DNA of 64,000 bases, taken from Anaerolineae bacterium. GTDB taxonomy: Bacteria > Chloroflexota > Anaerolineae > 4572-78 > J111. Location: the NCBI GenBank assembly GCA_023382535.1, contig JAHDWA010000048.1, positions 1-64,000 on the forward strand, written 5' to 3'. The notes beneath the pieces are model-generated. The model worked only from the letters and a program-made list of their open reading frames with translations. It made no database searches and was not told where the DNA came from. Position 1 is the stretch's first letter, and each line of letters starts with the position of its first letter. Position numbers and translations under genes: made by a program. This document shows, piece after piece, positions 10,035-18,285 of this stretch.

Positions 10035-10043
10035 TGCTATACT
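10035..10043 (+). promoter_or_regulatory. Extended -10 promoter of the small conserved gene
   Basis: TGCTATACT fits an extended -10 element (TGn plus TATACT at 10038-10043) about 97 bases before the ATG at 10140. No strong -35 is seen, as usual for extended -10 promoters. Confidence 0.45.
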
Positions 10044-10139
10044 AGAAATTGAGTTTACCGTTAGGGTATTCTCAGTAAAAACAGGGGGATTAAGCCAATC
10101 CCTTAAGCTTAATCAAATAGCAAAATAAGGAGACAAACA

Positions 10140-10337
10140 ATGGCTTTCAGTTACAAAAACAAAAAAGGCACAACTTATTATTTGCATGGCCGGGAAACCC
10201 AGCTAAAAAGTGGGCAAAAGCGGACCATCTACTTTTTTGCCAAGGAAGCAAAAGAGGGTCAACTCGACGCTTTGCCCTCCGGCTACCAGGTTTCTGAAAC
10301 GGCTAACGGCTTGCCGGTGCTGAAAAAGAAAGAGTGA
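10140..10337 (+). CDS. Small conserved protein of 65 residues
   Basis: A basic 65-residue cytosolic protein. Its layout, MAFSYKNKKGTTYYLH at the start, IYFFAKEAKEGQLDALP in the middle and NGLPVLKKK at the end, resembles short orphan proteins common in Chloroflexota and cyanobacteria with no assigned function. AAGGAG lies eight bases before the ATG, it has its own extended -10 promoter, and a strong terminator follows, so it is an independent, probably well-expressed gene. Confidence 0.75.
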   Translation: MAFSYKNKKGTTYYLHGRETQLKSGQKRTIYFFAKEAKEGQLDALPSGYQVSETANGLPVLKKKE

Positions 10338-10358
10338 TCGTATTAAGCAATTGTTGCC

Positions 10359-10393
10359 AAAGCTCCGGCTTGTCTATGCCGGAGCTTTTTTAT
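10359..10393 (+). terminator. Intrinsic terminator of the small conserved gene
   Basis: An 11-bp stem (AAAGCTCCGGC, 10359-10369, with 10378-10388) closes an 8-base loop and is followed by a run of T (to 10392). It lies 22 bases after the stop at 10337. Confidence 0.88.
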
Positions 10394-10455
10394 TAGAGGC
10401 GAAAAAGAAGTGTAAGACGTGTGTTTTTCCTGGCAAATCCAGAGATAGAATTTTG

Positions 10456-12045
10456 TTAGGGGGTCGTCACAACCAAAGAAGGAACGGGGTAGGTCGGCGT
10501 TAACTCAACCCGCATTTTCTGCTTTAAACCGACCACCTCAAATACGGGTTCCTGAGCAGCCTGCCCTTTCAGGTGGAACAAACCCATAGGACGGACTTCG
10601 ACATGATGCTGGATAACCTCAAGCGTTTCTTGACTGATCAATATTTGTCCACCTTGAGCATGCTCCTGCAAACGCTTGGCCTTATTCACGCTGTCGCCCA
10701 TCACCGTGTAGTTCATGAGCTTGGGTGTACCGATATTGCCCACCACGGCCTCCCCTACACAAACACCTACGCCGAAGTTCAATTGGTACTCTGGGGGTAA
10801 CTGTTTTTGGATGTCAACCAACGCTTGTTTGATCAGGAGCGCTGCCCGGACAGCGCGGAGGACATGATCGGGTTGGGGCAAAGGCGCGTTGAAAAAGGCC
10901 ATCACCGCATCCCCGATAAATTTATCAAGCGTTCCTTTCTCCTGTAAAATGGCCTCGACCGCCGCTTCTACATAGACATTAATCGTTTCTACCGTTTTTT
11001 CGGGTGATGTTTTGTTGGCAAATGTACTAAAGCCTCGCAGGTCAGCAAACAGCACCGACACTGGCTGGCAGTGTCCGCCTAGCTTGATCTGGTTCGGCTG
11101 CTTCAAGAGTTCATCAACCACTTGAGCGTCAACATACCGTTCAAAGACACCCCGAATAATCTGTTTTTCCTTTTCTTTTTGGGCCTGAATCTGGTTGATA
11201 TAACCGAAATTTTGCAGGGCGATACTCCCGTATCCAGCCAAAAGCTGTAGCATCTGCTCATATTCAACCACGTCGCTATTCCTTAAGCCCCGGGTAGATA
11301 CTTTTACACTCAGCGTTCCAACCTTGCGTTCGCCAATCTCTAGCGGAACCGAAATCTGCCGGGTAGCGTTTTCAGATGGCCTTTTGCTGGCCTTTTTCCA
11401 CTCTATGGGTTTGTGCAGCTTCCCCGTGTGTGGATCAATCAAGAATAGTCTGCCCTCGTCAGCATTGGTTAAAAAGAGAGCAGCATCTACTATTTTCTCC
11501 AGCGTTTTGGTGGGATGGATGAGGGTAATTGACTTGCCAATCTGATACATTACATCCCGGATATTAAGTTGATGTTTTAGTTCCTGGTTGGCCTGCACGA
11601 CTCGTTCAAGCAGCTCTTGCTTCTCATTTTCCAGGCGAGTTAAACGCAAAGCATCTTCGATAGCGCGCATGCCATCTTCTATTGTAAATGGCTTGATTAG
11701 ATAATTCTGGACCCCAAGCAGAAAAACCTCCACAGCTAACTGTTCTGAGCCATGGGAGGTCATCAAAATCACCGGCGTTTTTATGCCACATTCTCGTAAC
11801 CGGCGGAGCACCTGGACTCCGTTCAGCTTCGGCAGCTCGTAATCGAGCAGAATCAGGTCAGACGTGGTTTTGAGGGCCTTGCTCAAGCCAATCAAACCAT
11901 CTTCGGCCACATCTACCAAAAAATTATTGGGCTTTAACAGGTACTCTACCGTAAATTCACGAGAGTCAGAACTATCGTCAATAACTAATACTTTTAAGGG
12001 CTTGTTCATGGTAGTCGCTTTCGTATTAAATTCTGAGCTTGTCAT
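10456..12045 (-). CDS. Receiver-GAF-class III adenylate/guanylate cyclase
   Basis: A 529-residue response-regulator output protein. An N-terminal receiver domain (about residues 16-135) has the acidic pair of VIDDS, the phospho-acceptor Asp68 in LILLDYELP, a Thr/Ser switch LMTSHG and Lys in LIKPF. A coiled helix and a divergent GAF domain (about 160-295) follow, then a class III nucleotidyl cyclase domain (about 315-515) with both metal-binding aspartates, in LFADLRGF and FIGDAVMAFF. It probably makes cAMP or cGMP in response to phosphorylation. Start is uncertain: ATG 12045 or ATG 12009, neither with a clear Shine-Dalgarno. It is divergent from rsgA. Confidence 0.92.
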   Translation of the reverse strand: MTSSEFNTKATTMNKPLKVLVIDDSSDSREFTVEYLLKPNNFLVDVAEDGLIGLSKALKTTSDLILLDYELPKLNGVQVLRRLRECGIKTPVILMTSHGSEQLAVEVFLLGVQNYLIKPFTIEDGMRAIEDALRLTRLENEKQELLERVVQANQELKHQLNIRDVMYQIGKSITLIHPTKTLEKIVDAALFLTNADEGRLFLIDPHTGKLHKPIEWKKASKRPSENATRQISVPLEIGERKVGTLSVKVSTRGLRNSDVVEYEQMLQLLAGYGSIALQNFGYINQIQAQKEKEKQIIRGVFERYVDAQVVDELLKQPNQIKLGGHCQPVSVLFADLRGFSTFANKTSPEKTVETINVYVEAAVEAILQEKGTLDKFIGDAVMAFFNAPLPQPDHVLRAVRAALLIKQALVDIQKQLPPEYQLNFGVGVCVGEAVVGNIGTPKLMNYTVMGDSVNKAKRLQEHAQGGQILISQETLEVIQHHVEVRPMGLFHLKGQAAQEPVFEVVGLKQKMRVELTPTYPVPSLVVTTP

Positions 12046-12076
12046 CTGCTAATTTAGCATACTTTTGCTAATCACA

Positions 12077-12096
12077 ACACCCAAGAAATTGGGTGT
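12077..12096. repeat. Perfect 8-bp inverted repeat between divergent genes
   Basis: ACACCCAA (12077-12084) and TTGGGTGT (12089-12096) flank a GAAA tetraloop sequence. The element sits between the cyclase gene (-) and the rsgA promoter (+), so it is either an operator or, on the + strand, a short terminator-like hairpin ahead of CTTT. Confidence 0.55.
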
Positions 12097-12118
12097 CTTT
12101 CCTTAAAAAATTGGGGGG

Positions 12119-12147
12119 TTGACTTTTTTCCTATCCTGTAGTACACT
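12119..12147 (+). promoter_or_regulatory. Sigma-70 type promoter of the rsgA leader
   Basis: TTGACT (12119-12124) and TACACT (12142-12147) are separated by exactly 17 bases. Transcription would start near 12154, about 40 bases before a small leader ORF that has a strong ribosome binding site. Confidence 0.75.
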
Positions 12148-12195
12148 TCAACACAGTTTATGCAGGAACTTCTGAGCTAAAGGAGGCGCACTTAT

Positions 12196-12258
12196 ATGTC
12201 ACATGCAAATACCGTTCAAGCTGTCCGTCGTATCTGTGCGCCTGTTGCCGGCGTGTAG
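12196..12258 (+). CDS. 20-residue leader peptide upstream of rsgA
   Basis: ATG 12196 opens a 20-codon ORF ending at TAG 12256-12258, with product MSHANTVQAVRRICAPVAGV. It has a near-consensus ribosome binding site (AAAGGAGG ending at 12187, eight bases upstream) and a well-placed promoter. A Shine-Dalgarno this strong on so short an ORF, followed 20 bases later by a terminator hairpin, suggests a translated leader whose translation controls read-through. The RRICAP run could be the sensing stretch. The peptide family is not recognised. Confidence 0.6.
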   Translation: MSHANTVQAVRRICAPVAGV

Positions 12259-12279
12259 TTCTCTTTCCCTGAACTTGCG

Positions 12280-12320
12280 CGGCCACAGGTGTACCGTTGT
12301 CCTGTGGCCGTTTTGTTTTT
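12280..12320 (+). terminator. First leader terminator
   Basis: A 10-bp GC-rich stem (12280-12289 with 12301-12310), an 11-base loop and the tail TTTTGTTTTT form a strong intrinsic terminator 21 bases after the leader-peptide stop. Its 3' arm plus tail is nearly identical to that of the second terminator 100 bases on. Confidence 0.82.
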
Positions 12321-12324
12321 AAAT

Positions 12325-12396
12325 CGCGGCCATCACCTGGGGCTAAATCTCCTCAGGCAGATGGTTGCCCCCCAATAATTGCTTCTAACGGCCGCG
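12325..12396 (+). promoter_or_regulatory. Candidate antiterminator structure in the rsgA leader
   Basis: CGCGGCC at 12325-12331 is perfectly complementary to GGCCGCG at 12390-12396, which is also the 5' arm of the second terminator; the two foldings exclude each other. Inside the larger fold, CCTGGGG and CCTCAGG can pair (one G-U) around an ATC/GAT pair. The same CGCGGCC also occurs at 12278-12284 in the first terminator. This is the arrangement expected of an attenuator; function is inferred. Confidence 0.5.
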
Positions 12397-12427
12397 GGAA
12401 GGTCAAACCCGTGGCCGTTTTGTTTTT
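12388..12427 (+). terminator. Second leader terminator just before rsgA
   Basis: An 11-bp stem with one G-U pair (12388-12398 with 12408-12418), a 9-base loop and the tail TTTTGTTTTTA form an intrinsic terminator that ends about 22 bases before the rsgA start. A terminator placed between a promoter and its gene implies regulated read-through. Confidence 0.8.
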
Positions 12428-12449
12428 ATATCCAATGGAGAACACAACC

Positions 12450-13667
12450 GTGACTGATAAATCTCATGACAAACATTGGCAGCGCTCCATCAAAATGGGT
12501 TTTGAAAAAGAACCGCAGCGCCGCCAGCTTCAAAAAGCAAAAAAACAACTTAAACCCAATCGTCAACCCAAACCCACCCGCCGCCGAGACTGGCTGCCGG
12601 AGGCTGCGGATGGCTCCGACGACTTCGATTTCGAGGGGGTCGAGCGGATTATGCCGCGCGGTGAGCGCGAACGCCGCCGCACCCTCCTGGCGACGGCTCT
12701 GCGAGACATGCCCGAAACGCTACCCACCTCTCCGGAGTCTCCCTATCAAGTAGAGGTATCCACTCTACAGGGTACTGTCGTCGAGGTCAGCAGCGGCCTC
12801 TGCCGGGTAGATGTGGCCGGGCAGATGCTCATGTGTGGCCTGCGCGGTTCGCTCAGCGCCGAGGATACCGGTTTCACCAACGTGGTCGCTGTCGGCGATG
12901 ACGTGCTTGTCTCTGCCGATAGCTCCGGCTGGGGTGTGGTGGAACAGGTGCTGCCGCGCCGCACCATCCTGGCCCGGCCCGATGTCTTCCACAGCCACCT
13001 GCGGCAAATCATTGTGGCCAATGCCGAGCAGGTGTTGATTGTCGCTTCCTGGCGCAATCCCCCCTTGTGGCCGGAACTGATTGATCGCTATCTCATCGCC
13101 GCTCAGCGAAACAAGCTGGCCCCGCTCATCTGCGTTAACAAGATTGACCTGGCTGAAGACCTGCTGGCCTGCCAGGTGGCGCTTCAACCCTACCAGGCGC
13201 TTGGCTACCCGGTCATTTTTGCCAGTGCTCTCACCGGCGTTGGCATTGACTCGCTGGCCAAGATACTGCGGGAGCGCATCACCGCCCTGGCCGGGCTGTC
13301 GGGTGTGGGCAAGTCATCGCTCCTGTCGGCCGTACAGCCCAGCCTGCAGCTTCGCACCGGCATCGTCAGCGAAGCCAGCGGCGAGGGCCGTCACACCACC
13401 ACCCAGGTAACAATGCTGCCCCTGGCCATGGGCGGCTTTGTGGTGGACACTCCCGGCATCCGTGAGTTTGGTTTGAGTGGCCTGTCGCCCCGCGACCTGA
13501 TCCGGTTCTACCCGGATTTGGAAGCAGCGGCGGATGGCTGCCGCTTTGCCGATTGCTCTCACCGCCATGAACCGGACTGTGCCGTCAAAGCGGCTGTTGC
13601 TGCGGGTATACTGCCCATCACTCGCTATGATAGTTACCAAAAGATTTATGAGAGCCTTCTTCCTTAA
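12450..13667 (+). CDS. rsgA: Ribosome small-subunit-dependent GTPase RsgA (EngC)
   Basis: A 405-residue circularly permuted GTPase that acts late in 30S ribosome maturation. After a basic N-terminal extension of about 100 residues and an OB-fold, the G motifs come in permuted order: G4 VNKIDL, G5 ASALTG, G1 GLSGVGKSSLL, G2-like Thr-Thr, G3 DTPGIREFGL. A C-terminal zinc module has Cys/His ligands in CRFADCSHRHEPDC. GTG 12450 is chosen as start because GGAG ends nine bases before it; ATG 12435 is the alternative. An in-frame extension back to 12297 would translate the leader hairpins and is rejected. Expression is probably controlled by the leader described separately. Confidence 0.93.
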   Translation: MTDKSHDKHWQRSIKMGFEKEPQRRQLQKAKKQLKPNRQPKPTRRRDWLPEAADGSDDFDFEGVERIMPRGERERRRTLLATALRDMPETLPTSPESPYQVEVSTLQGTVVEVSSGLCRVDVAGQMLMCGLRGSLSAEDTGFTNVVAVGDDVLVSADSSGWGVVEQVLPRRTILARPDVFHSHLRQIIVANAEQVLIVASWRNPPLWPELIDRYLIAAQRNKLAPLICVNKIDLAEDLLACQVALQPYQALGYPVIFASALTGVGIDSLAKILRERITALAGLSGVGKSSLLSAVQPSLQLRTGIVSEASGEGRHTTTQVTMLPLAMGGFVVDTPGIREFGLSGLSPRDLIRFYPDLEAAADGCRFADCSHRHEPDCAVKAAVAAGILPITRYDSYQKIYESLLP

Positions 13668-13696
13668 CCTGAGCAAGCTAGAACCAAAAAGAAAAA

Positions 13697-13762
13697 ACCA
13701 CAGATTACACAGATTTCACAAATTTTTCTTTTTTAATCTATGTCATCCGTGAAATCTGTGGT
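13697..13762. repeat. Imperfect inverted repeat after rsgA
   Basis: CCACAGATTACACAGATTTC at the left and its complement-like copy (GTGAAATCTGTGG) at the right form a long hairpin with an AT-rich centre. Such dispersed hairpins are common intergenic repeats. It lies between rsgA and the GNAT gene. Confidence 0.6.
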
Positions 13763-13825
13763 TAACTTTCTTGCCCAAAAACAAGGATATCATTGTTTGG
13801 ATACTAACTTGATTTTAGGAGCAAA

Positions 13826-14605
13826 ATGACTCACCAACCTCAATCTATGCAGCTTATTCGCTTTATCGAAGAACTTGCCGCCAACGCCTGGCCGGCTGAA
13901 ATTGTGCAGGTAGTAGACGGCTGGCGGCTGCGCTTCAATCAGAGCGTGACGCGCCGGGCCAATTCGGTCTGGCCCAACGAAACCGGTGATCATCATACCT
14001 TGAAGGAGAAACTGGCCCTGGTAGAAGATTTCTACACCCGCCGGGACTGCCCACCCCGCTACCATATTTGTCCTGCAGTTCATCCCCCCAACCTGGACAA
14101 GATTTTAGCCAATCACGGCTACACCCTTGACGCCCGAACCGCCGTCCAAACTGCCTCCCTCGAAACAATCCTAAACCGGACCGAAGCCAATCCGGCTCAC
14201 CCCGTCACCATCAGCCATTCATTCAACGAAAGCTGGTTTGATCTCTACTGTCACGGCGAACATGTCAGCTCTCACACTGCCGCCGCCCGGCGTGGTATTT
14301 TGCAGCGGATTGGTCCGCGCACCGGTTTCGCCTCGCTTCAAATTGACGGTCAGTCCGCTGCCGTCGGCCTGGCTGTAGCCGAGCGAGGCTGGCTTGGCCT
14401 TTTTAGCCTGGTCACCCACCCCGATTTTCGTCGCCAGGGCGCGGCAATAAGCCTGATCCACGCTCTGGCGCAGTGGGGCCAGGTTCAGCACACCAGCCGG
14501 GTCTATCTGCAGGTGATGACCGATAACACACCGGCCCTCACCTTGTATGCCCGGCTTGGTTTTGAAACCCTCTATCATTATCATTATCGCGAACTGCTTC
14601 GATAA
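13826..14605 (+). CDS. GNAT-family N-acetyltransferase
   Basis: A 259-residue cytosolic acetyltransferase predicted to use acetyl-CoA. The C-terminal GNAT core is visible from about residue 130: a beta strand GLFSLVTHPDFRRQGAA with the R/Q-x-x-G-x-A acetyl-CoA loop, the following helix, and the closing NTPALTLYARLGFETLYHYHYRE. The N-terminal 120 residues (ELAANAWPAEIVQVVDGWRLRF) match the extra domain of large bacterial GNATs. The substrate cannot be read from sequence. ATG 13826 follows TTAGGAG by six bases. Confidence 0.85.
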   Translation: MTHQPQSMQLIRFIEELAANAWPAEIVQVVDGWRLRFNQSVTRRANSVWPNETGDHHTLKEKLALVEDFYTRRDCPPRYHICPAVHPPNLDKILANHGYTLDARTAVQTASLETILNRTEANPAHPVTISHSFNESWFDLYCHGEHVSSHTAAARRGILQRIGPRTGFASLQIDGQSAAVGLAVAERGWLGLFSLVTHPDFRRQGAAISLIHALAQWGQVQHTSRVYLQVMTDNTPALTLYARLGFETLYHYHYRELLR

Positions 14606-14688
14606 TTTGATTGTCTCCGTTGGTTCTAGTAAAATTCCGGCGCTGTTAGTTAAGTTGTTTAATTTAAATTCAGGGGGAAAAGGAACTC

Positions 14689-15414
14689 ATGACCACACAT
14701 AGTTGGGGGATTTTAGCCAGTGAATTGACCAGGGCCCTCGGCCTGCAACACGCGCCGATTGCCATCACCTTTACCAACGACATGCCTGCTGCGCCGTTGC
14801 TGGAAGGCGATACGCCTGCGCCGAGCGGTGATGGCCGTACCGGCAAAGTACCGGCGGGATGTGTCTTTTGGATGAAAGCGGTAGACCAGACTTTTACCAC
14901 TGTGCCGGCCGACCACTATAATTGCAGTGTTGGCAGCGTCACTCACGGCTTGAAAAAGCTGGAAGAGGTCATGGCGAATGAAGACGTACAGGGTATTCTA
15001 GAGGCTGAGTGGGTCACGCCGGAAGAGGCGATGCAACTGCCGGTGGTTCAGGACAGGCACAACTACGTTGTCTATGGCCCGCTGGCCGACACGCCGGTTG
15101 ACCCGGATGTGATTTTACTGCGGGTCAACGCCTTTCAGGGGATGGTTATCAACGACGCTTTCAGCGGTATGGACATCGTCGGCAAGCCGCAGTGCCATAT
15201 TATTCCAATGGCTAAAGAACAGAATAAAATCGCCATGAGCACGGGCTGCATGCTCAGCCGTATCCGCACCGGTATGTCGCCCCATGAAATGACCTGCACC
15301 ATTCCGGCGAGCCGGCTGGCCGAGGTGGTAGACAAACTCGAAACCCGGCGCAAAGCCAATTCGGCTGTGGGGGTCTACGCTAACCAGGACCTGGCTCGTT
15401 TTGCCAGTGGGTGA
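14689..15414 (+). CDS. DUF169 family protein
   Basis: A 241-residue protein of the DUF169 family: an N-terminal LTRALGLQHAPIAITFTND, the AGCVFWMKA cysteine motif, the NCSVGSVTHG segment with a second conserved Cys, and CHIIPMAKEQNKIAMSTGC near the C-terminus. These conserved cysteines suggest metal or cofactor binding, but the biochemical role of the family is not established. It has an AAAAGGAA ribosome binding site and no operon partner. Confidence 0.82.
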   Translation: MTTHSWGILASELTRALGLQHAPIAITFTNDMPAAPLLEGDTPAPSGDGRTGKVPAGCVFWMKAVDQTFTTVPADHYNCSVGSVTHGLKKLEEVMANEDVQGILEAEWVTPEEAMQLPVVQDRHNYVVYGPLADTPVDPDVILLRVNAFQGMVINDAFSGMDIVGKPQCHIIPMAKEQNKIAMSTGCMLSRIRTGMSPHEMTCTIPASRLAEVVDKLETRRKANSAVGVYANQDLARFASG

Positions 15415-15431
15415 AAGCCTGGGCTGAGGAA

Positions 15432-15507
15432 TAAAGGAGTCCACAAAGGACACGAAGAGACACGAGGTTTCTACCTTTGATGTTCCTTCGTGTTCTTCGT
15501 GGATAAT
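15432..15507. repeat. Hairpin-forming intergenic repeat
   Basis: Two arms related as inverted copies (left CCACAAAGGACACGAAGAGA, right ending CGTGTTCTTCGTGG) flank a short centre between the convergent DUF169 gene and the ABC permease gene. It is of the same general kind as the repeat after rsgA. Confidence 0.6.
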
Positions 15508-15513
15508 TTGTGT

Positions 15514-16347
15514 TCAATACTCTGACAAACTGCCGCTGCGCCGCGCCCGATCCTCTTCGCGGCGATAAAACCAAAAGCCCAGGCCGGGCATAAGCAGTCC
15601 AAAGACGGTCACAATGACCAGTTCTACCTCGAGGGGGGCCAATTCGGGGAAGCCGGCCGGATAGCCGAGCAGGGTGGAACGCAGGGCATCCACACTGTAG
15701 GAGAGCGGAATCAGCCGGGCGATACTCCGCACACTGGCGGGCAGGGCCGAAAAGGGGAAAAACGGGGCGCAGACCACAATAAAAGAGAACTGGAAGAGAT
15801 TGGCTAAGGTCTGGGCAGTTTCGCGGACGCGCAGTGTCAGCGCGGCAAAGGCAAAGCCGAGGCCAAACGTCCCCGCCAAGCTGAACGCCAGAATCAACAA
15901 GCCCAACGGCAAATTGTGCAGCGGCAGGGCGCCGGCAATCTGGCTGACCAGCCAGAAGGAGGCCAGCGACAGCAGTCCCGTCCAGACCAGGGTCACCGTG
16001 ACCCGCGAGACCAGGCTGGCTGATTTGGCTGCCGGACTGAGATAAAGCTGTTCCAGCGTACCCTGCTTCTGCTCGCGGCGGATATTGTAACCAATCGTCC
16101 ACAGCGTGTCGCTGAGGAAAATGAAGAGGACAAAGCCGTACATCACCAGTCCGGCTCCCAGGTTAACCCGGCTTTCTGCAACGCCGGCCGGGGCAAACAT
16201 CAGACCGGCCAGCGTCATGATCAGGATGATGAGAAAAACCTGGCCGAAACTGGCCACAAACTCAACCGGGTAGCGGGTCATAATCGTCAGCTCTTTGAGC
16301 GACATCGCTGCCCAGGCGCTGAGCCAAGCTTTGAGGCTAGTTACCAT
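15514..16347 (-). CDS. ABC-2 type transporter permease (second)
   Basis: A 277-residue integral membrane subunit of an ABC exporter. The N-terminal cytosolic helix (LKELTIMTRYPVEFV) is followed by about six hydrophobic segments typical of ABC-2 permeases such as NodJ, DrrB or NatB-like proteins, including GLVMYGFVLFIFLSDTLWTIGYNIRREQKQGTLE, where the conserved EQKQGTLE coupling motif is visible. It is the third gene of an ATPase-permease-permease operon on the minus strand. The exported substrate is unknown. Confidence 0.88.
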   Translation of the reverse strand: MVTSLKAWLSAWAAMSLKELTIMTRYPVEFVASFGQVFLIILIMTLAGLMFAPAGVAESRVNLGAGLVMYGFVLFIFLSDTLWTIGYNIRREQKQGTLEQLYLSPAAKSASLVSRVTVTLVWTGLLSLASFWLVSQIAGALPLHNLPLGLLILAFSLAGTFGLGFAFAALTLRVRETAQTLANLFQFSFIVVCAPFFPFSALPASVRSIARLIPLSYSVDALRSTLLGYPAGFPELAPLEVELVIVTVFGLLMPGLGFWFYRREEDRARRSGSLSEY

Positions 16348-16348
16348 G

Positions 16349-16418
16349 GCGTAAATGTGAAATGTAAGGCGTAACGAGACTGTTTTGCATTCGCCATTCG
16401 CTATTCACTATTCAAAAC
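16349..16418. repeat. Heptamer-repeat hairpin between the two permease genes
   Basis: The left arm is built from degenerate 7-mers (GTAAATG, TGAAATG, TAAGGCG) and the right arm from ATTCGCC, ATTCGCT, ATTCACT; the arms are partly complementary. The repeat reaches the stop codon of the upstream permease gene. Confidence 0.6.
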
Positions 16419-17248
16419 TCTCCTACGCCCTGGTTGCGCCGCAGCCCCTGTTCCACCTGCCGGAAGACCCAGGTGCTAAACAGCGGCGCAAAGAGCAAAA
16501 ATGCGCCCAACACGGCCAGGTCCAGATACCATTTCTCAAAAAAGAAGCCGATACCTAACAGCGCCGAGCGGACGCCATTGACCATCCACGTCGGCGGGAA
16601 GGCCAGCGCCACCAGCCGGGCCAGCGGGGGCAGCACCGCCACCGGAAAGAAAATACCCATCAAAAAGCTGACCAGCCACTGCATCAAGCCCACCAGAGCA
16701 TTGGTCTCTTTGACCTTGAGTACCAGCGCCCCAAACAAAAAGGCCATCGCGTACAGCGGGGTGAGGCCAACAAAGATGAAAAGCAGCGCCAGCAGCACGT
16801 CCCCTTGAATTGGATTGACCCAAAAGACCAGACAGCCGAGCAAGTAAGCCAGCAGCGTTGTCAGCAGGCCGCGGATAACGCTGTAAACGGCTACTCCACA
16901 GGCCAAAGTCAGGCCGCTGGTCGGAGTCAAGTAGACTGCTTCCAGGGTCCCGATTTCCTGCTCAAAGCGCAGCCAGTAGGCAATGTCCCAGAAGGCTCGA
17001 GTGACCAGCACAAAGACATTGGAGCCAATCAAAAGATACGCAACGTAGTTCGTGGTGCCGGTATTGGCGGCAAAATTGGCAGCCGCATCCTGGCCGGCGG
17101 CAGCTTGTCCCAGGAGGATGGGCATTGAAGCCAGGATAGTCGGGACAATGATTTCAAGAAAAAGCTCGCCGGGGTAGCGGCTGGCATTAAGCAAACGCAG
17201 CCGGGTCTCGGCCAGGGCTGCGGAAATGTTATTTGACTCGCGTATCAT
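16412..17248 (-). CDS. ABC-2 type transporter permease (first)
   Basis: A 278-residue membrane subunit, paralogous in layout to the next gene, with a cytosolic entry helix (AETRLRLLNASRYPGELFLE), about six membrane segments and the coupling motif RFEQEIGTLEAVYLTP. ATG 17248 is taken as start, overlapping the end of the ATPase gene by 20 bases; upstream codons up to 17350 lie inside the ATPase gene and read as unlike protein (Pro/Arg-rich), so they are excluded. Together with the ATPase it would form a heteromeric exporter. Confidence 0.87.
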   Translation of the reverse strand: MIRESNNISAALAETRLRLLNASRYPGELFLEIIVPTILASMPILLGQAAAGQDAAANFAANTGTTNYVAYLLIGSNVFVLVTRAFWDIAYWLRFEQEIGTLEAVYLTPTSGLTLACGVAVYSVIRGLLTTLLAYLLGCLVFWVNPIQGDVLLALLFIFVGLTPLYAMAFLFGALVLKVKETNALVGLMQWLVSFLMGIFFPVAVLPPLARLVALAFPPTWMVNGVRSALLGIGFFFEKWYLDLAVLGAFLLFAPLFSTWVFRQVEQGLRRNQGVGEF

Positions 17249-18233
17249 CGGCCAGGGTCCGCCCGGTACGGGCAATGAATACATCTTCCAGGGTGACTTC
17301 CTCCGGGGCAATTTTCTGAATAACAGCCTGGTGAGCGGTGAGGGTTTCAATCAGCCGGGGCAGGAGCGCCCGCTGATTTTGCCCTACAACCGTCAGTTGA
17401 GTTCGGCCGTCCACAGCCGCACGTACCGCCTGAGTTACCCCCGGCAAGGTCTGGATGGCCTGGCTGGCCTGGGCTGAAATGACCCCCTCAATATGGATAA
17501 CTTCCTCCCGGCCCAGCGATGCTTTCAACTCGGCCACCGTACCCAGGGCCAAAACCTGGCCCCGGTCAATAATAGCCACCCGATCACACATGGTTTCCGC
17601 CTCGGCCATGATATGGGTGGTATAAATAACGGTTTTCCCGGCCTCGTTCAAATCCCGCACCACCATGCGCAGCTCGCGGGCAGAGGGCAAATCGAGGGTA
17701 TTGGTCGGTTCATCCAGGATGAGCAGAGGGGCGTCGTTAATTAGCGCCTTGGCAAAGGCCAATTTCATCTTTTGGCCAGAGGAATAGGTTTCGACCGTAC
17801 GGTCAGCAATCGGGGCCAAATTCAGCCGCTCGACAATTTCGTCCGTGCGGCGACGGCGCTCCGCCGCATCAAGCTGGTACAACGCACCAAAAAAAACCAG
17901 GTTTTCCCGTCCGGTTAACTTCCAGTAAAGCCCTCGCTCCCCCATCAGCATGCAGCCGACACTGGCCCGGATCAGATTATCTTCCTGCGTCAGGTGATAG
18001 CCGTTGATCCATGCCTCGCCACTGGTCGGCAGCAGCAACGTCGTCAGGCACTTGATCAGCGTGGTCTTGCCTGCTCCATTGGGGCCAAGCAGGCCAAAAA
18101 TCTCGCCGGGTCGAATTTCAAAAGAGGTGCCCTTGAGCGCTTCGACACGCTTTTTCTCAGACTTAAATAAGCCTCGACGCTCACGGGTCAGATAGGTTTT
18201 GGTCAGGTTTTCTATTTTTACTTGTCCAAGCAT
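17229..18233 (-). CDS. ABC transporter ATP-binding protein
   Basis: A 334-residue ATPase of the NatA/DrrA class that powers the two ABC-2 permeases. Visible motifs are Walker A GPNGAGKTTL, the Q-loop region VGCMLMGERGLYWKLT, the signature YSSGQKMKLAFAKAL (SSGQ in place of the usual SGGQ), Walker B LLILDEPTNTLD and the H-loop TTHIM, followed by a C-terminal accessory domain of about 90 residues. ATG 18233 (MLGQVKIENLTK) is used as start because residues before it derive from the intergenic repeat region and do not resemble the family. Confidence 0.92.
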   Translation of the reverse strand: MLGQVKIENLTKTYLTRERRGLFKSEKKRVEALKGTSFEIRPGEIFGLLGPNGAGKTTLIKCLTTLLLPTSGEAWINGYHLTQEDNLIRASVGCMLMGERGLYWKLTGRENLVFFGALYQLDAAERRRRTDEIVERLNLAPIADRTVETYSSGQKMKLAFAKALINDAPLLILDEPTNTLDLPSARELRMVVRDLNEAGKTVIYTTHIMAEAETMCDRVAIIDRGQVLALGTVAELKASLGREEVIHIEGVISAQASQAIQTLPGVTQAVRAAVDGRTQLTVVGQNQRALLPRLIETLTAHQAVIQKIAPEEVTLEDVFIARTGRTLADDTRVK

Positions 18234-18285
18234 AACGCCCACGATTGTACGTTGGGCCAAGGGGAATGTCAAGGGGACCGAAGGG

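Noticed and set aside
12297..12449. In-frame N-terminal extension of rsgA
   Set aside because: It would translate both leader terminators and their U-tracts; the family starts near 12450 and a Shine-Dalgarno sequence fits GTG 12450.
17249..17350. In-frame N-terminal extension of the first ABC-2 permease
   Set aside because: It overlaps the ATPase coding region in another frame and is Pro/Arg-rich, unlike permease N-termini; ATG 17248 fits.
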